Shown: positions 1 to 15,240 of the stretch, piece by piece
How the letters are laid out: the number at the start of each line of letters is the position of its first letter
How positions within the stretch are numbered: position 1 is the first letter of the stretch
NCBI GenBank assembly: GCA_963691815.1
Contig: OY829653.1
Span: 28,101,653 to 28,165,652 of the forward strand
Reading direction: 5' to 3'
From: Echiichthys vipera
Lineage: Eukaryota > Chordata > Actinopteri > Perciformes > Trachinidae
DNA: 64,000 bases
The notes under the pieces: generated by a model
Seen by the model: the letters and a program-made list of their open reading frames with translations, nothing else
Databases searched by the model: none
Told to the model about the DNA's origin: nothing
Translations under genes and position numbers: made by a program

Positions 1-1918
1 ACAGAGATTGAATAGTGTCAGAGATGAGGCTACAGCCTGTGGGGACGTGGCTGAAGGCTTGTAGAGTCATTACATGAAGAAGAGAGTGGCGTGTAAGTGA
101 TGGCATGTCATTTGGTCATTGAACACACTCTACCCTACAATTCACACCATCTCACAATCAGCTGAGAACACAGATGAAAGAGATGAGACAGTAACAACAC
201 AGCAGAGAGAGAAGAATAATGTATAGAAAGAAAATACAGACAGGAAGAAAAGAAATGCCGCAGCAAACATTGTCAGAGGATAATTAGAGGGCAGGATCTT
301 GTCATGCCATGCGATTACTCAATTCCAGTGATATCCCTGAGAAGCTCAAGCCAGCCTGCTCTAATCTAAAGCTCGGCCAAAGGACAGTGCAGAGGAAGAA
401 GAAGGAGTAGGAGACAGATAGATTCAGCAAAAGAGTTCACAATGTCATCAGTAAATCACAATTTCGGAAGGTGTTTGTCATATTTTGACACACACTGCAT
501 CTGCTGCAGCTCATATTTTTACCTCTATCACCAAAGACTATTATAGGTATTATTAGTAGTGTAAGGTGTACAGTTTCTATGAAATAAAATAAGTATCGCC
601 ACTATCTTCAAAAAAGAATACCAGAGTTACATTAAGCCAACACATAACAGAATGATACAAACCAAAAACGTGTCCAGTGCATGAGTCATGTTGCCTGAGG
701 GAGTATGGAAGTATGAAACTTTATTAAGAGCCCTGTAAACCCGGGGCATCTAAATTACACCTTTGATTATTAATTACCCCCAAAAAGAAACCATCTATTA
801 CTGAAACTACGTCATCCTGCTGTTGGCGGCGCAGCCAGCCAGTGATTCAGAATGGTGAAGCATCGGAAACTACTCTGGCAAATTACACAGAGGGCAGGAA
901 GAGTGTGAAGCGTCAATAAAGGAAAACATTGAACAGCCTGCAGTCACACAGACTGGTTGAAGTGGGGACCTATAACATTCATTGATGAAGAACATAACCC
1001 AGAATGATTAGAAATAGACTGTTTATCCTACAGTATTATCAATTTTAAAGTAGACAACATCTGTTACCTACAAATACTTCACTTCACTTATTACTTAATA
1101 TTTAAGGTAGTGACTGATGATATGATGATGTTGATGAATTTTTGTATTATGGAGCCCACATGTGCTTACAACCACAAATTAAAGGATAATTCCAGTTTAT
1201 TATATATGTATTAGGGTCTTCTTTTCACATTTTTGGACAGTATTTCAGTCAGTTATATGATAACGTATTCATCTAAGTATTGCTGAGACCTTGCAACACA
1301 AAATCAAGTGCAACACATCAAACATGATGAATGCTCAGATGATCTAAACCATTTTATTTGGTAGGTGGTTTAAAACTATGAATATAAAACAATACACTAA
1401 ACACTATACTACACACATGATATATTTTCTATATCACTTGAGTCCTGGTGTATTTGGAGAAAACACCTGGATCAAACACTGCTAGTTTACCAGTGACAGC
1501 ACCTTATATAAATCTGATGGTTTGATCCCAAACGTTTCAACTTTTCAGTTGATTAATTAGTACTTTCCCCAAGTAGCTGCATCCGCTCCATCTGCCCGGA
1601 GATTTATGCCTGAAAGAGGGAGAGACAGCGAGGGAGAGCACTCTCTAATTTCAGACTCTCTTTTTTCTTTTTCCTTTCCTCTTCCTCCTCTCAGACCCAA
1701 TCCCACCTCCTCTATCCTCCTACTACCGCCCATAACAGCGCTGATCTATGAAAACATACAAACATGACACTGAGCCTATGATAAACACCAGGTCTGTATT
1801 TGGGGAGGAGAGGAAATCAACTCCAGTTCAGGATGTGACCACTACCTCTGCCCAGATCAATCATACTCTAGCAGAGCTGCATGTGGGGGGCAACCATATC
1901 AGTACGGGGGGATAGGTG

Positions 1919-2034
<116 letters not shown>

Positions 2035-5000
2035 AAAGGTGGTCTCTGTGCTGTGCAATGGGCACAGCACACACAATCTAAAGTCTCCCAGGCAGGCAGG
2101 TAAAGAATGAACCCACTGCAACTGGATTCCAGGGCCGCGGGGCTGGGTTTACACTTTCAGCTATCCCAACCTTATCTCCCAGATTAGCTCGATAAGAGAA
2201 TTATGAAGTCAGACGGACATCTAAAGCTTCCTGGGGGGTCAACAGTGTGATGAGAGACAGCCCGGGAGGGGAGACTGCCGTCTCTGAAACGCTTAACCCT
2301 CCCACAACATAAGTGCACACACACATGTGCTCTTACATGCACAGTCAGACCCCCACCACAGGGCTCAACTTATTCATTCCTCCATCATCCGTTCTCCCCT
2401 TTATCAGGAAGAAAAGAAGCGGGAAACAAAGGAGGAGGGAAGTAAAGCAAGGGGGTGAGTACAGATAGCCTTGCTTCTGTGACTTCCTTCCTGTGCATTC
2501 CAGATTTTGTGACCCTCTTTCAAGGACAAAGAGCTGGAACTCACTTCCCACCTTCTTCTCAAAATTCAGGGGGAAAAAAATTCAAGTTTCTCTCCAAGTT
2601 GCAGGAAGTAAAGAACAATAAATTATGAAGGTCATGAAGTTACCTGGTCACAGGAGCGACTCAGCACTGTGCAGGTACAAACATCTGGGTATGGAATGTC
2701 CGTATAATGTTTGCAACAGGGGAGTAAAATATCCTTGTTCTACTACAGGTTTTTAGAATTTACTTTTATATTCTAGTGTTAAAAAGGAAAGATACTGTAT
2801 GAGCAAGCAAAATGAGCTGCTTTATATTTTTCTACCAAAGAGCAACAATGGAAAAAAAAATAGAAAATTCACGTTACCCTTTTCCACAAAAATGTTTCTG
2901 ACAATAAATCTCATAATTGCAACGCTTTTATTCAGCAAAAATCAATGTTTGGATTGTTGTCCTGGTCACAAACTTTCTCAAATAGTGTTGCAATTGTTCT
3001 TAATTTAATCAGCACTGCCTGTAGTTTGACTGTTTGATCTGAGTAAATTGGGTTTAATCTGGAATGAACGGTGATGTTCCTCATTTTCTTAAACCAGCTA
3101 TACCATGAGATAAACCGCTGCGATTGGTCTGTCAGATCTAAAGCTGCTGGAAAATCTGTCTGAATGGGAAAGGGGCCAGACATACCTGCCAGATCAAATA
3201 AAACATGAGCTTGGCAGATGCATATGGTTCCCAGGCTAGGAATATTAAATAAATTCAGAGTAATGACCATTCGAAAGGCTATCTTCTGCATCTACAGTAG
3301 TTAATATTTGATATTCTATTAGATATTGAAATGAATGGAGTCAAGTGATTGTCTTAAAAGTAAGGAATTGAACTTAAGGCCTATAAAGAGTCAGAAATAA
3401 TGCAAAGGATTTGGAAAGTAGGGAAGTATGGGATTTCTAGTTAAAGGCTTAAAACATACAAAACCACATACAAAGTTAGAGCAGAATTTCAACAGTGCAT
3501 CTACAGCATTAAAGAAAAAACAATTCACTTTTACATGATTTTGCCTTATTACACTTGAAAAAAACACCTTTCGTCAATTAGTTATGAGTAGTTCCTGAAA
3601 AGAGTGATAATTTTTGGATTTTTTTAAATAACTTTTAGAGGCATGTTAGGAGAGTCTTGCATTGTGGCGTGGAAATAGCTCAGCTCCTATGTTACCTAAC
3701 TACCATGCCGTACAGCATTGGAAAGTAAAATAATTGACTACAATCTTCATGACTGACGGGTGGATAGTCAGTGACAGCTCATTCTACCACAGCTGCATGG
3801 AGACATGATAGGATGCACTTGCTGTACTTCATGAGCTGTCCCTGGGTGAAAACAAAACAGAAAAAGGTCGTGAAACTTTCATTTTGTAGACAGAAACCTC
3901 AAGAAAACAATCAGATAATTAGCAATGGACTCCAAACAACATATTCACAACCTGGATTCATTTTTGCGAGAAACCCTTTTTATTATTTTGATGGGTAGAT
4001 GCTTACAGACTAGAAGAAAGGGTCTTAAGTGGCTAACTAGGATAGCATGCTCTGGCATACAACTACCAAAAATATGAATTCTTAATAATATTTGCCATTT
4101 TAATTATACATTTTGATGTTTATAAATGGAGATCATAAATAGCATATTGAGTATAAATAGCATATAAGTTAGGTGGTCATCTTACCACACAGCAGAGTTT
4201 ACTCTAGGCAGAAGGGAGTCTGTGCCCTCACCCATCACACATCCTCCCTTAGTCAACACCTACGTGATGCTAGGACCTAAGAGGTTTAAAGAGGCATTAA
4301 AGGAACAGAAAGACTACTCCACCCATACCCCATCCCTCTCCACATTTCCTCTGCATCTTAAAACCGGCAAGTCTCGGCGTCCATCCATCCAGTGATTCAT
4401 CCTCTAGTTTTGTCATCTGTGACTGGTGACGCACTCTGCTGCCCGGGGCATAACGAAACCTCTCACAGAGGTTGCAGCTGCACCAACACCTTCACCATCT
4501 GATCCTGTACTCTCGTATCATCTTCACCTATCAACCATGCCAAAGTGCCCCTCTGGACCCCCGAATGCCAAACCTTTTCCACACTTGTGCCCTTACCCTT
4601 GGCTAAGGCCAGCCAACCTCTCATACCATGCTAATTTAATCCAAAAACACTTCCTATAGCAGCCTGTTAATGTCAGAGTAGATTTCCTCAGTGTTCTCCG
4701 TTACCCAGAAAAGAGCACCACCCTGCCACTTTGCCAGGAACCTTCCTCGGTTTAGTGTTTCCCAACAAACGGCAAATATGCTTCAAAACCAATAAACCTA
4801 GCTCTGATATTTATTAGGCTGTTATTCAAGTATTCCCTCCCTACTCTGCAAATGGAGGCACATACACTTGCAAACACTTACACACAAACACAAGCACGCG
4901 CTCACACACCTTTCGTCAGCCGTAGACATATTAGTAATTCTAATGAGGAGCAGAAGATTAAAGAGTTGTGTTGTCTTGTGTGTTACAGTACACGTCTAGC

Positions 5001-5841
5001 TTTACCATGAGGACCAGAGGTCAAGAAGAGGAACACAGAGGGAGGACATTGAGAACATTTCTTATTTAAAGGCCTCTAGAACATCTAACCTTTGACTGCA
5101 CAGACTCGTCAGTGCTCTGACTGCAAATTCTGCCTGGACCAAGTCATGCTTCTGTGCCAGAGATCTCCAATAGCACCTGGAAAGAAAAGAAAAAAAAGAA
5201 GGATATTCAGGGACTCGCATTGCTTGCCAAGACATCTGGGGACAAAGTGGTAAAATCAGCAGCCAGCTTGGCAGCAGCAGTTATTGTTTGACTCACGTAA
5301 CATTGTAGAATGATATCAGCATGTAAAGACTGTTCTGTTTTTGCACGGAAATAGCATACATGCATTGAACATTGCATTTCCTCCCTCATATCCCTGTTGA
5401 TGCTTCAGAATTTGGTCATTTGTCAATGTTAAAAAATAGTAAATATTTGGAGGGGGTACATGATCAGTGCACTTACATGTCCATCAAGTATATATTGAAA
5501 AAGAAAATCACTCTGGATTGAAGTCCAGATTTTAACAGCTGATGTTAAAAACAACCAATGCTGAAAACAACTTTATGGGGCTCATCTCCACCTTTTCCTC
5601 TCATTCATTCAGGCCACTGTTTCCTCATGTCCCCTGACCTCACAACTCCCTTACCCCCACCCAACAGTTTGCTTATCAATCCTCCCTCAGCTCCGTCATC
5701 AATCTCTCAGTGAAAATCTCAATGTTTCTGCCAGTTGTTTCCTTGACTGCCAGCGTGTTTGCTAAGACCCCGCAAAAGCTCCCCCTTTCCTGCCGGTTAG
5801 TTGGAGGCTAATAAAACTGTCTTGGTCATTCATAAGACACC

Positions 5842-5842
<1 letters not shown>

Positions 5843-5915
<73 letters not shown>
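5843..5915. repeat. (GA)n microsatellite
   Basis: About 73 bp of uninterrupted GA dinucleotides, a polypurine tract. Confidence 0.98.
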
Positions 5916-5916
<1 letters not shown>

Positions 5917-7079
5917 GATGGGGGGTCGGGGCTAGCAGCAAGGTCAGGGCTCAGAACAGACTCAGTCGGACCTTACTGGCTCAGCCGAGGGGAGGTCTCG
6001 CTTTTCGGACCTTCAAACCTGAAGAATGATAAATGCCATTTAAAGGAGACAGTAAAACACAACTATTGCATAAAGTCATCAGTTAGAGATAATTACAAAA
6101 TATATGGGGGTTTGATTGAATAGGTCTCTGGGGAGTGATCAGGGAGAGAAGCTGCAGGCAAACCGTAGACAGTCGTCCAATGAGCGGCAGTGACTCACAC
6201 GCATTCCTTGAAGTGGGACCTGGTCTGTGTAAAGGACTTCAGTGAGCGGGGATGATTCATCCTGGGCCGCCATGAAAGCAAAAACCATGAGCGAATGTTG
6301 GTCACTACCATACTCGTTCCTTGATGAGGAACCTGGAAAGATCCAGGCAATCCATTTAAAGTCATGTTGTGTTATATTTAAAGCTGCGATGGCAAGATTT
6401 TTATTTGTCTTACAAGAGCAATGTCCTACACCTGTTTGTAAGAATAATGAGAAAATGAATGTGCCTGCTCCATCAACACCCCTCCGATCAAGAGGAAACT
6501 CAGGTCCAATAACATGACACTATGCAGAGGTAATAAATGTTATCAGGGTTGTTAGTGGGCAGGTTTGCATTGAGCACATGATCAACACCAGAGCATGACA
6601 CATTTGTTAATTTCCAGAGCCATGTGTTGCTATGTATCATTTTTCTTATTTAAGCCCCGGTAGCTTGTTAAAGTTATATTAAAGCAAAGTGGAAAGCCAT
6701 CAGACTCAACGGCCAGCTTTTCAAAGCACCTGTCCTTTTTGTAGTTGAGTGGAGTAGAAAAATATGTGCTTGCATTTGTTGAATCAAAACCAACTCAAAA
6801 TTGGTTGTTGCAAAAAATACTGTAGGTTGTCCCTCAAACAAGTCTACAAAACCTCGAAATGCAATCAATGACGTTTTTTTTATTTTCAGTAATCAAATGA
6901 GTGCAGGTCTGTAACAGCACTCGAACTCTACTCTCCTATCACTAGCCTAAAATACTTAATGTTGGCATTGGACATACTGTAAATAGGGAGGTATAGTATT
7001 GTCCAATATGGACGTAATTGCTAGAGATATGCACCACAGTCTTGCACATTAGACAGGCTGTTCTCATAAGCTTTATGTA

Positions 7080-7480
7080 CATTTAACAACAAAAAGTAAT
7101 GTGCAGTAATTTGTGTGTTTTCCAGGTATTTATTTCGTTTTTATTCCACATATTAAAAGCAGGGGACAAAGTATAAGACAGCAAATCTCCAGGAAGTGGA
7201 CTGGGGTGATGGATGGGTCCCAAAACACAGGACGTTGTGATGCCTAACCCTAACTGTCACCTTTTGTAGGCTAAAACTGGTCACGTAACAGTAGTTCTGG
7301 TGCCTAATCCTGACCGACACCAAAAGAGATGGTCGCGGCCCACTTCTTTTTGCCGTTTCGTGAGAAATCATACATCTTTGTGCAGAACTTTTCATATGAT
7401 ACCCTACAAACCTGTTGATGAGAATATATTGCAGTCGAGGACATTTGCCAGTGGCAGTCACCCACACTTTTGAGTCTTCA
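7080..7480. repeat. dispersed repeat, copy A (family not named)
   Basis: Shares blocks in the same order with 13960-14223 and 15077-15240: AAAAGTAATGTGC, GGATGG-TCCCAAAACA, TCTAACCCTAAC-like phrases, GTAGTT-TGGTGCC, and GTGCAnAACTTTT...CCTGTTGATGAGAA. It resembles a common teleost interspersed repeat from memory. It contains only a spurious 112-codon ORF. Confidence 0.6.
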
Positions 7481-8246
7481 TCGTGTTGCATCTCAACTGC
7501 TTGGGTTTATATCTGTTAACGTAACATTAGGGACACCTTTGCATTTAATGATCTCATGCAGCTGTGTTTTGGCTTTTTGCAGGTGGTCAAATGTATTGTT
7601 CCTTTGCAATGTATACAAGACTGATATTAATATTAGCACTGGGCTTCTGGTTGTAATTTCCTGTATGATGTGAATTTTTTATATGCCGCCACACAGGTGC
7701 CTAGCTAAAACAATTGCTATAACTCTTCAAAAGGCAACAAATTATGAATTATAGTTTGACGCAAAGAGCGTTACAGTCAGGGCAGGCTGTGAGTGTATTG
7801 AGAGGGGACCCCTGTTAACTGCTCTACCCTTCTTATTAACAGTAATAACTTTAACACAACAATCCTCTTTAACAGGGCAAATACCGTTGTACACAACAAT
7901 TTGTGACACATAAACAGTTTTATAGCATTAATAATTGTACAGCTAGAAAATGAAAAACAGTCAAACCGCACATTTATATATTCTATGTACTCCTGACCGT
8001 AGAATATAAGCCACTATAAACCTATAATAGGGCCCGGTCATGCAAAAAATAAAAATAATAATAAATACCCTGAAACCACCAGAAACTTACAAAATGCTGT
8101 GGTGCAAACTTTTGGTCATACTTGAAATAACACAGGGAATGAATGATTATTTACTGAAAGTCATACAACAGATGCATATGGAAAACGTGGTAACAGTGGT
8201 ATAGAGGTTAGTATGCATGCTTTGTGTAAGTGATCACGTCTGTGTT

Positions 8247-8394
<148 letters not shown>

Positions 8395-8552
8395 GGGGGG
8401 GATCTGTTACCTCTCAGACAGAGGGCTTTGTTACTGCTTCTGAGTGTTGGGGTGCAGCCGTGCATGCAATCAGTCTGTGTTTCTTTATAATTTTTTCATT
8501 CATTTTTTGGCCTCCTATACTTCAGCTCCAAATCACAATCCCACACATTCCC

Positions 8553-8594
8553 AAACACACACACACACACACACATACACACACACACACACAT
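8553..8594. repeat. (CA)n microsatellite
   Basis: A short interrupted CA tract lying downstream of the GT tract at 8249-8391, in the complementary orientation. Confidence 0.95.
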
Positions 8595-11500
8595 TGACAC
8601 AGAAAACACACACAAACAAAAAATGTTTGCCCTTCCAAGCCAAATGATTTTCGCCAGTTCCTCATTCAACCAGCAGACGCCATGTGTTTCTTTTGTTTTC
8701 CTGAAAGTCCCTTTTCAGGAGATCTTCATGTTTTTTTTTCAGAGTAAAGGCGACATAAAGTCTAATCTCTGTGTATCATGTTATAAAGTACAAATCCCGT
8801 TGATGGAAAGTGATAGAAAAGAGGAGATTCAAAAGTTTGGGGGAGCAGTGCTGATGGTGGTGCTGATGGTGGTGGTGTATAAATCTTCATGGGGTTTGCA
8901 GGGAAGGAAACTCTTATTCTGAGGAACAAGAAGCACATGTAGCGAGCAAGCTACCAGGAAATTGGTATAGTCTTGTATGATTTTATAGGGATCTTGGGCA
9001 TGCCCTTCACATTAATTAGGATGTGGAGTGCTGAGGTATTTTTTACAGGAAACAAAGTATGGAACCCCTGCTGTCTGCCTCGGGGCTCCTGAGTCAAAAA
9101 ACCTAGAGGACTCTGTAACCAAAGTAAAGCAGGCTAATGCAGGTCATATGCACACAAACACGATGACACACACCAACAGGCATGAGCACACACATACACA
9201 GAAACATACTGTATAGACACATGAGGGAAACATTTGTTGAGGACAAACGAAGAGAAAATTAGCTTTTGGCGGTTTGAGAGCATGCAGGTACTTTTTTAAA
9301 TGTGGAATTTTAAGTTAATCAAATTTCTTCATCATAGCACAACTTTGTTTTGTTTTTGACTTTGGAGTGATGTGGTTGAGGAAGATTTGCTAATGTAATA
9401 ATAATCACCTCTGTCAGTCCACCAAAAATGCTTAGTTTTGGGATTAGTCACTGTGTACTTTTTTTAAAGTCACATTGTGGGGACTATGTTTGCATAGACA
9501 CATTATGAGGATTCACTGGGGACATAAACATGATCCCCACAAGCTAAACTTGCAAGCTGAAACACTTAGATTCTTACCTCAGATCTGTATTCTCCTTCTC
9601 CACATTTAGCCCAGCGTGTGTGAGTGTTGACTGCCCATTTGCAAACTCCTCTCCGCCCACCCAGGTAGTACTTCAAAAGTGCACAGTGGTAACTTCATCC
9701 TCTCTCTACTTAAATGTGGCACTGCTGAAATGCCTATTCGTGTACCAACCTAAATGGAGACCAAAGGGAACTCAAAAACATGTCATCAAATTGTCTTTAA
9801 CGTCTCATCCTGGCATGTGCGTATGCATTTATGTATGAACACTGCAATATTATCTTTAAATCCAGTCATTTTTCCTTTTTGAATTTCGTCAGTTAGAATC
9901 CTAAAGATTTTTATGAAATCAAACCTCATTTTTAAAGCTATTTATGATCAATATTTTTATTTTTGCAATAGTAATTGAATGTATTTAGATTCTGTAATGA
10001 ACTACAATTACCTCTCTGTAAAGTACTTTTCACTTACAGTGGTGGAGTCCACCACTCCTGCACTGCATTCAGTGTTCCTACCTACATACAAGTTATTCTC
10101 AAGACCTCAAGACACGATGCAGTTATTATACTGATTTTATCTCGTCGATATCTGCAGTTTATATGACCATTTACTGTAAATATCTACACTCCTAAAGATG
10201 TATCACATCTGCTGCTGCATCACATTTAAAGCATTTAACAGGGGCAACACAGGGTGTTTTTTATTGTGACACAGAAAATATAGATTTGTCACTGGATTTA
10301 GCTGACTAAAATGGCCATTGTCACGGTCCAGTGTTGTCAGCACACAGGACTCACACCTCTTTATCCCCAGCAAAGTCACCAACTTTACTGTGCCTTGCTG
10401 TGAGGGACAAAATCTGCCACCCCATGCAGATTAGATCGGGATTGCAATAATTATTAGCCAACTTCTATATCAAAACTAGTGTTCGGTTGCACCATAAGTA
10501 GATAAACCAATTACTGTTTTATGTCGAAAATAATCTGCTTTTGAGCATTGCAGTAACCACCAGTAACCACAGGTGTCACCAAATCAACCAGGACTAAATC
10601 TTAAGGAATTTCCTATTTTTTTTAAAGAAATCTGCTTGTGCAGTGAAACATTTGGTTGGAATCACTCCAATAAAAGTTTCCAGTATTTTCTAAAATGAAG
10701 TAGTATCTTGGTTGATTTAAGTGCAGTGACATGATGACTTAATTGTTCTTTCATGCTTCAAGAAATAATCAGGATTTCTAAATTGTTTTTAAATAGTTGA
10801 TTTCTGGTGGATTCAGCTTGAGATATTGTTACAACATTGTCATATTCTTTGAAATGGAAAAGGAGGATTTTAGGACTCAATTTAAACAGAAATATCTAAA
10901 TATTACATATCCAATCATTCATAGTTTTGCATTCGAGCAGGGGGTTACCAACCTGTTGATTTGTCTTAATAAGAGTCATCTCTTGTTGAAATGTTGTATG
11001 CAAAATAAATATATTTCTGCTACACAAAATGCTTATTTAGACTTTCTAGATTTCTTTTCTAAGTCCACATGAAACTCTTTACATCAACATGAATAATATC
11101 CACAGCACAGCATTTAATTACAGAGAAAATACATCACATTTAAAGCTTGTTCTCGTGTTTCTGTTGTTATTTTCTTCTTCCAAAGCAGTCGTCAAGAACA
11201 CCAGCAGCAAATGCCCTCAGAATGTGAGTTTTGGTGAACTGCATGCCAAATTAATCAGAGCATACAAGGCCAAATTGTCCTACAAGCAATGTAGGATTTA
11301 AAAGGCTATTTTTAAATGGAATCCGGCGCAGTGCTCACACAAAACGCACATTACATCACTTCCAGTTAACTTTGCGGAGAACAAGGAGGGCAAAACAGCA
11401 TCACCAATCTGTTTTAACCCAATATTCTCTCTTTTTAGCTCAGTTAAAAACACAAAAATACGTTAGCGTGGCGTTCACTACCGAGCCTGTTTGTGACCGC

Positions 11501-13959
11501 TAAGTTACCGACAACACTCAACTGTCCTGCTGTTATTTCAGGCATGTGAACTAACCGCAGACACTTTCCTCATTCATGCTCTCACAGTCGTGCACCGCCG
11601 TGAACTGCAGCGGTACTGTGGCTTATTATAGGGGAAACGCTGTAGTGGATATTTGGCGTTATTTTTGGCATTAAAAATTTTTATTTTTCTGGCCTGGTGG
11701 GTTCCCATTGGCCTGGCAGCCTGTACAGTTATAGGGGAAACACTGGGTCACAAGCCAAAAAGGAATCACGTTGGATTCATTGGCGGTATAATCATATTTG
11801 ATGAAAAAATGAGGAGAATATCCCACTTTTCCTCCTTTTATTACTTGCTATGGCTTTTATTCCTGACCATTTGCACTCCCACACAGACAAACCAGAGTTT
11901 GGATCTGCAGTTGCAGAGGAGGAAGAACCAGCGGAGTGTGTAGCACAGTGTCAGGACAAGGTGTGTCTAAACGTCTCGATGTATGTTTACACAATCTAAT
12001 GCACAAGTTCAAAGGTGAAGGGGAAAAGGCCTTTTAATGTTTCCGGGTTTATTTATTCAGCCTAGTGTCTGGCAAAGAACTAACTCCCACCCACCCTCAC
12101 ATCAGGCCCTCTTACCAGGGTTCCCACCTCAAATGACATCGCAACGCTTGCGACATGATTGGTGAAGAGCACAATGTGGTCTGTGTGAGAGGGAAAAAAA
12201 GAATGGAGCTGTAACTTCTATCCACATGTTTTCCAAGGCAAGTTAAGTACACACAGTAGTATATAAGGGCAATAAATCAGCAAACAGCCGACCACAACAG
12301 TCCCGCTCATTTCTACTGAGGGGCTGTTATCAATTTCAAATAGCTCATGTAATTTTCTTTACAAGCACAGATCCTGAGGTTTAATGATAAGTTGTTTCAT
12401 TTTGAGAAGAGAAGTGAAATCTGAATGATGTGTGGAAACTTGTGCATCTGTAATGCATATGTATATAAAAATTAAATCTGGGTTGTTCTCATTCTGAGCA
12501 GATGTTCAAACTAGTATTAAACGGGCACACACACATACTATAAAAATTGCTTTAGGTAGGCAGATGCAGTATGCCAAACTTTAACTGTTGTTCCTGTGAG
12601 CAATCAATCATAAACAGTTGAGCCATTTTATTTGGCCAATTCGCTGTTAGTGGAAAGTGTTGGCACTTCAGCCAGAGGCCCATAAAGTTGACATGTCTGT
12701 AAATTCATGCATTTATTGACACAAATTAATAGATGCAATGCCGTTCTCCGCTATTTCATTCTGCACTTTTCTCTACATTCTCAACCGGTTGGACAGTTTT
12801 TGGATCAGGTTTTCAGTCTGAGGGAAGTGGTTTTTCTTGTGTTTTTTCTAAGTTTCAAAATTCTTTAGTTGAATGTCATGGCCAGACTAAACAGAAAAGT
12901 TTACTGTGCACAGTTGCACTCAAGTTCAGAGTGAGTCCAGGAAGTCAAGCCAAAGAGTCATGGCTGACTGTGCGTTATGGCTATCAGGGGGGTTCTCTTC
13001 TTCAGACAAGGACAACCCATTACATTATGCAGTGGAGAGAATATTTTTGAGGGGACAGTTTGAAACTTTTTGCTGGTGCTTTCTGTGTTGTCTGCATGTG
13101 TTGTCTGTGCGGGTTGCTGCAGGTGATCCAGTCTGTTCCCACAGTCCAGACACACGCAGATGAACTCAAAACTCAATATCAATTTTGTGTATCTATGAAG
13201 ACGATGTTTCTGATCCAATTAATATAACAAATACTGTGTTCGGACTCCTCTGTACCCTTTTTAACAGTTCAAAGGCACAAACTTAAGGTCGTATCAACTC
13301 ACACCATGTGGATTCTCCTAATTGTATTAGAACAGCTGATATACATTATTTTGATCTGATGACATGTTTCAGAAGCATGTTACATAATAAATACCTTTCA
13401 CCTCAGGATGGAAAATACAATGGATTATGTTCTCTACATGTGTGATTGGTTTTCACAGTTCTTTTTATGCAGCAGCCTAACTCTATTTAGATTTAAGTTA
13501 ATGAACTTTTATAACAATTTGTTCATAAAAAGCAGCATCACTGTGTAAAATAAACTCAATGTCTCTGTCAGTGAATGGGTTTTTGTCCAATAAATGAATA
13601 TTCTTGTTCATACAAAGCCCATATAACTCATAGAACATATTCTTTCCTGATCTGGTGTGCTTTATGGTCCTTTCTGTATTTTGTTACTTTCATTAAACTA
13701 GTGCCTTGTGATTCAAAACGTGTGTGTTCCGTTCGGACTGTATTGGTGATTGCAGCTATTTAGAGAACCATTAATTCAAACTTCACACTCAACACTGCGC
13801 TCCCTTTGGTCCTGAGCAATACACCTGCCATGACATAGTTGCATACCCTTGCGATGCTAGAGTATACGGGTTATTTGTTAACAGCTAGCTATATGGGACC
13901 AGTTTTTTTCCAGAAACAAAAGAGTTCATTCCAAAAGTAACATTGCTGATGCTTAAAAT

Positions 13960-15240
13960 GTTTGAATTCAGGCTGTCTTTTTCACTGTTTGTACACTACC
14001 TACGAAAAGTAATGTGCTGTAATTGTGTACATGTAAAGTCCGTGCAGGAAGGAAGGTCAAGGTGTTGGATGGATCCCAAAACATAGGACTTTCAGCTGGG
14101 GAATCTTTCATGTCCCAGCGGGGTTTGGATCCTGGCAGTACGAAGCCAAACCACAACTTTTTTTTTAATCCTAACCAAGTCACTCTGATGTCTAACTCTA
14201 ACCGTCAGTTTTTGTTGTTTAAACTTAAAGGTTGAATATGGAGAATGAGCAGAACAGCACCATCTGGTGTCTCAAGATCGTAGCCGCAACAACAAAAAAT
14301 AATTCCAGCAGTCGGGTTGCCAGGCTCGTTGCCAAGTATGTCAGTGATCAACCTGCGCCATGTCAGTGATGAATCATACAGGTTAACCACTTTTATCGAC
14401 TAATCAATTAATCTTACAACAGTATTTAACGTTGGCCAGTCTTCAACTGGACGTCTTTCTTTGAGTGCTGTGTAATCCATTAGCTAGTTCTCAACTCAAC
14501 GTGATTCCTTGTTTCTGTCGCCTGATCGGCATGAGCAGACCAGCAGCTTTCACAGCAGTGAAGGATGGAGAGATGGAGAGATGGAGAGACTGAGGTAAAA
14601 GAGGCAACTAAGTAAACATGAAAGTTGGCTTACCGATCAAGGAGAAACGTAGCCATTTGGGCGTGCGTTCTAATGGCGTTTCTCTCCTTTCTCTCAGTCC
14701 ATGGAGTGAATGCTTGGCCTATATTGACTCTCGTCTTCGCCCGTCCCCACTCACTCAGCTGCTGGGACAAATAACGCCCCCTTCACTGAGGCTCCGAAGC
14801 AGCTGCAGGATTGGCAAACTCCATTTCACCCAGTGCCAGCCTACAGTAGCTGCACCCAACAACAGACAACCCTGGCAACCAGCAACACACAACGCTATTG
14901 GCTGCTACAATGGAAACACAACGGGACAAAGACTTTTTTAAATATTAATTCAGACTAAACATACTTTTTTATGGAAAAGCAATAATAACATCCTGTACCC
15001 CTCAAAATGCACCATGGGTGTATTCTTTTTTTTAAATATAGCTTTTAATAAAGATTCTACAAATTCAACCTTTAAGAGTAGTTTTGGTGCCGAAACCTAA
15101 CCATCAACTTTTGAACCACCGCGTTCCAATTATGGTAGCTGTTTCATAGCATTACATAAAATGTCATATTATAAGTTTTTGTGCACAACTTTTTGGAGGA
15201 TATCATACCTGTTGATGAGAAAATGATGTCGAGTTTGCTA
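13960..15240. repeat. dispersed repeat, copy B, interrupted by a TIR element
   Basis: The left part (13960-14223) and right part (15077-15240) match successive parts of copy A at 7080-7480. The intervening 853 bp has its own inverted ends and is absent from copy A. It is therefore a nested insertion. Confidence 0.6.
14224..15076. mobile_element. TIR element (non-autonomous, 853 bp) nested in a dispersed repeat
   Basis: Ends are inverted: CTTAAAGGTTGAA at 14224-14236 and TTCAACCTTTAAG at 15064-15076, 13 bp perfect, with similarity continuing inward (GAGAATG versus GTAGAATC). No transposase is encoded. No convincing target duplication was found. Confidence 0.6.
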
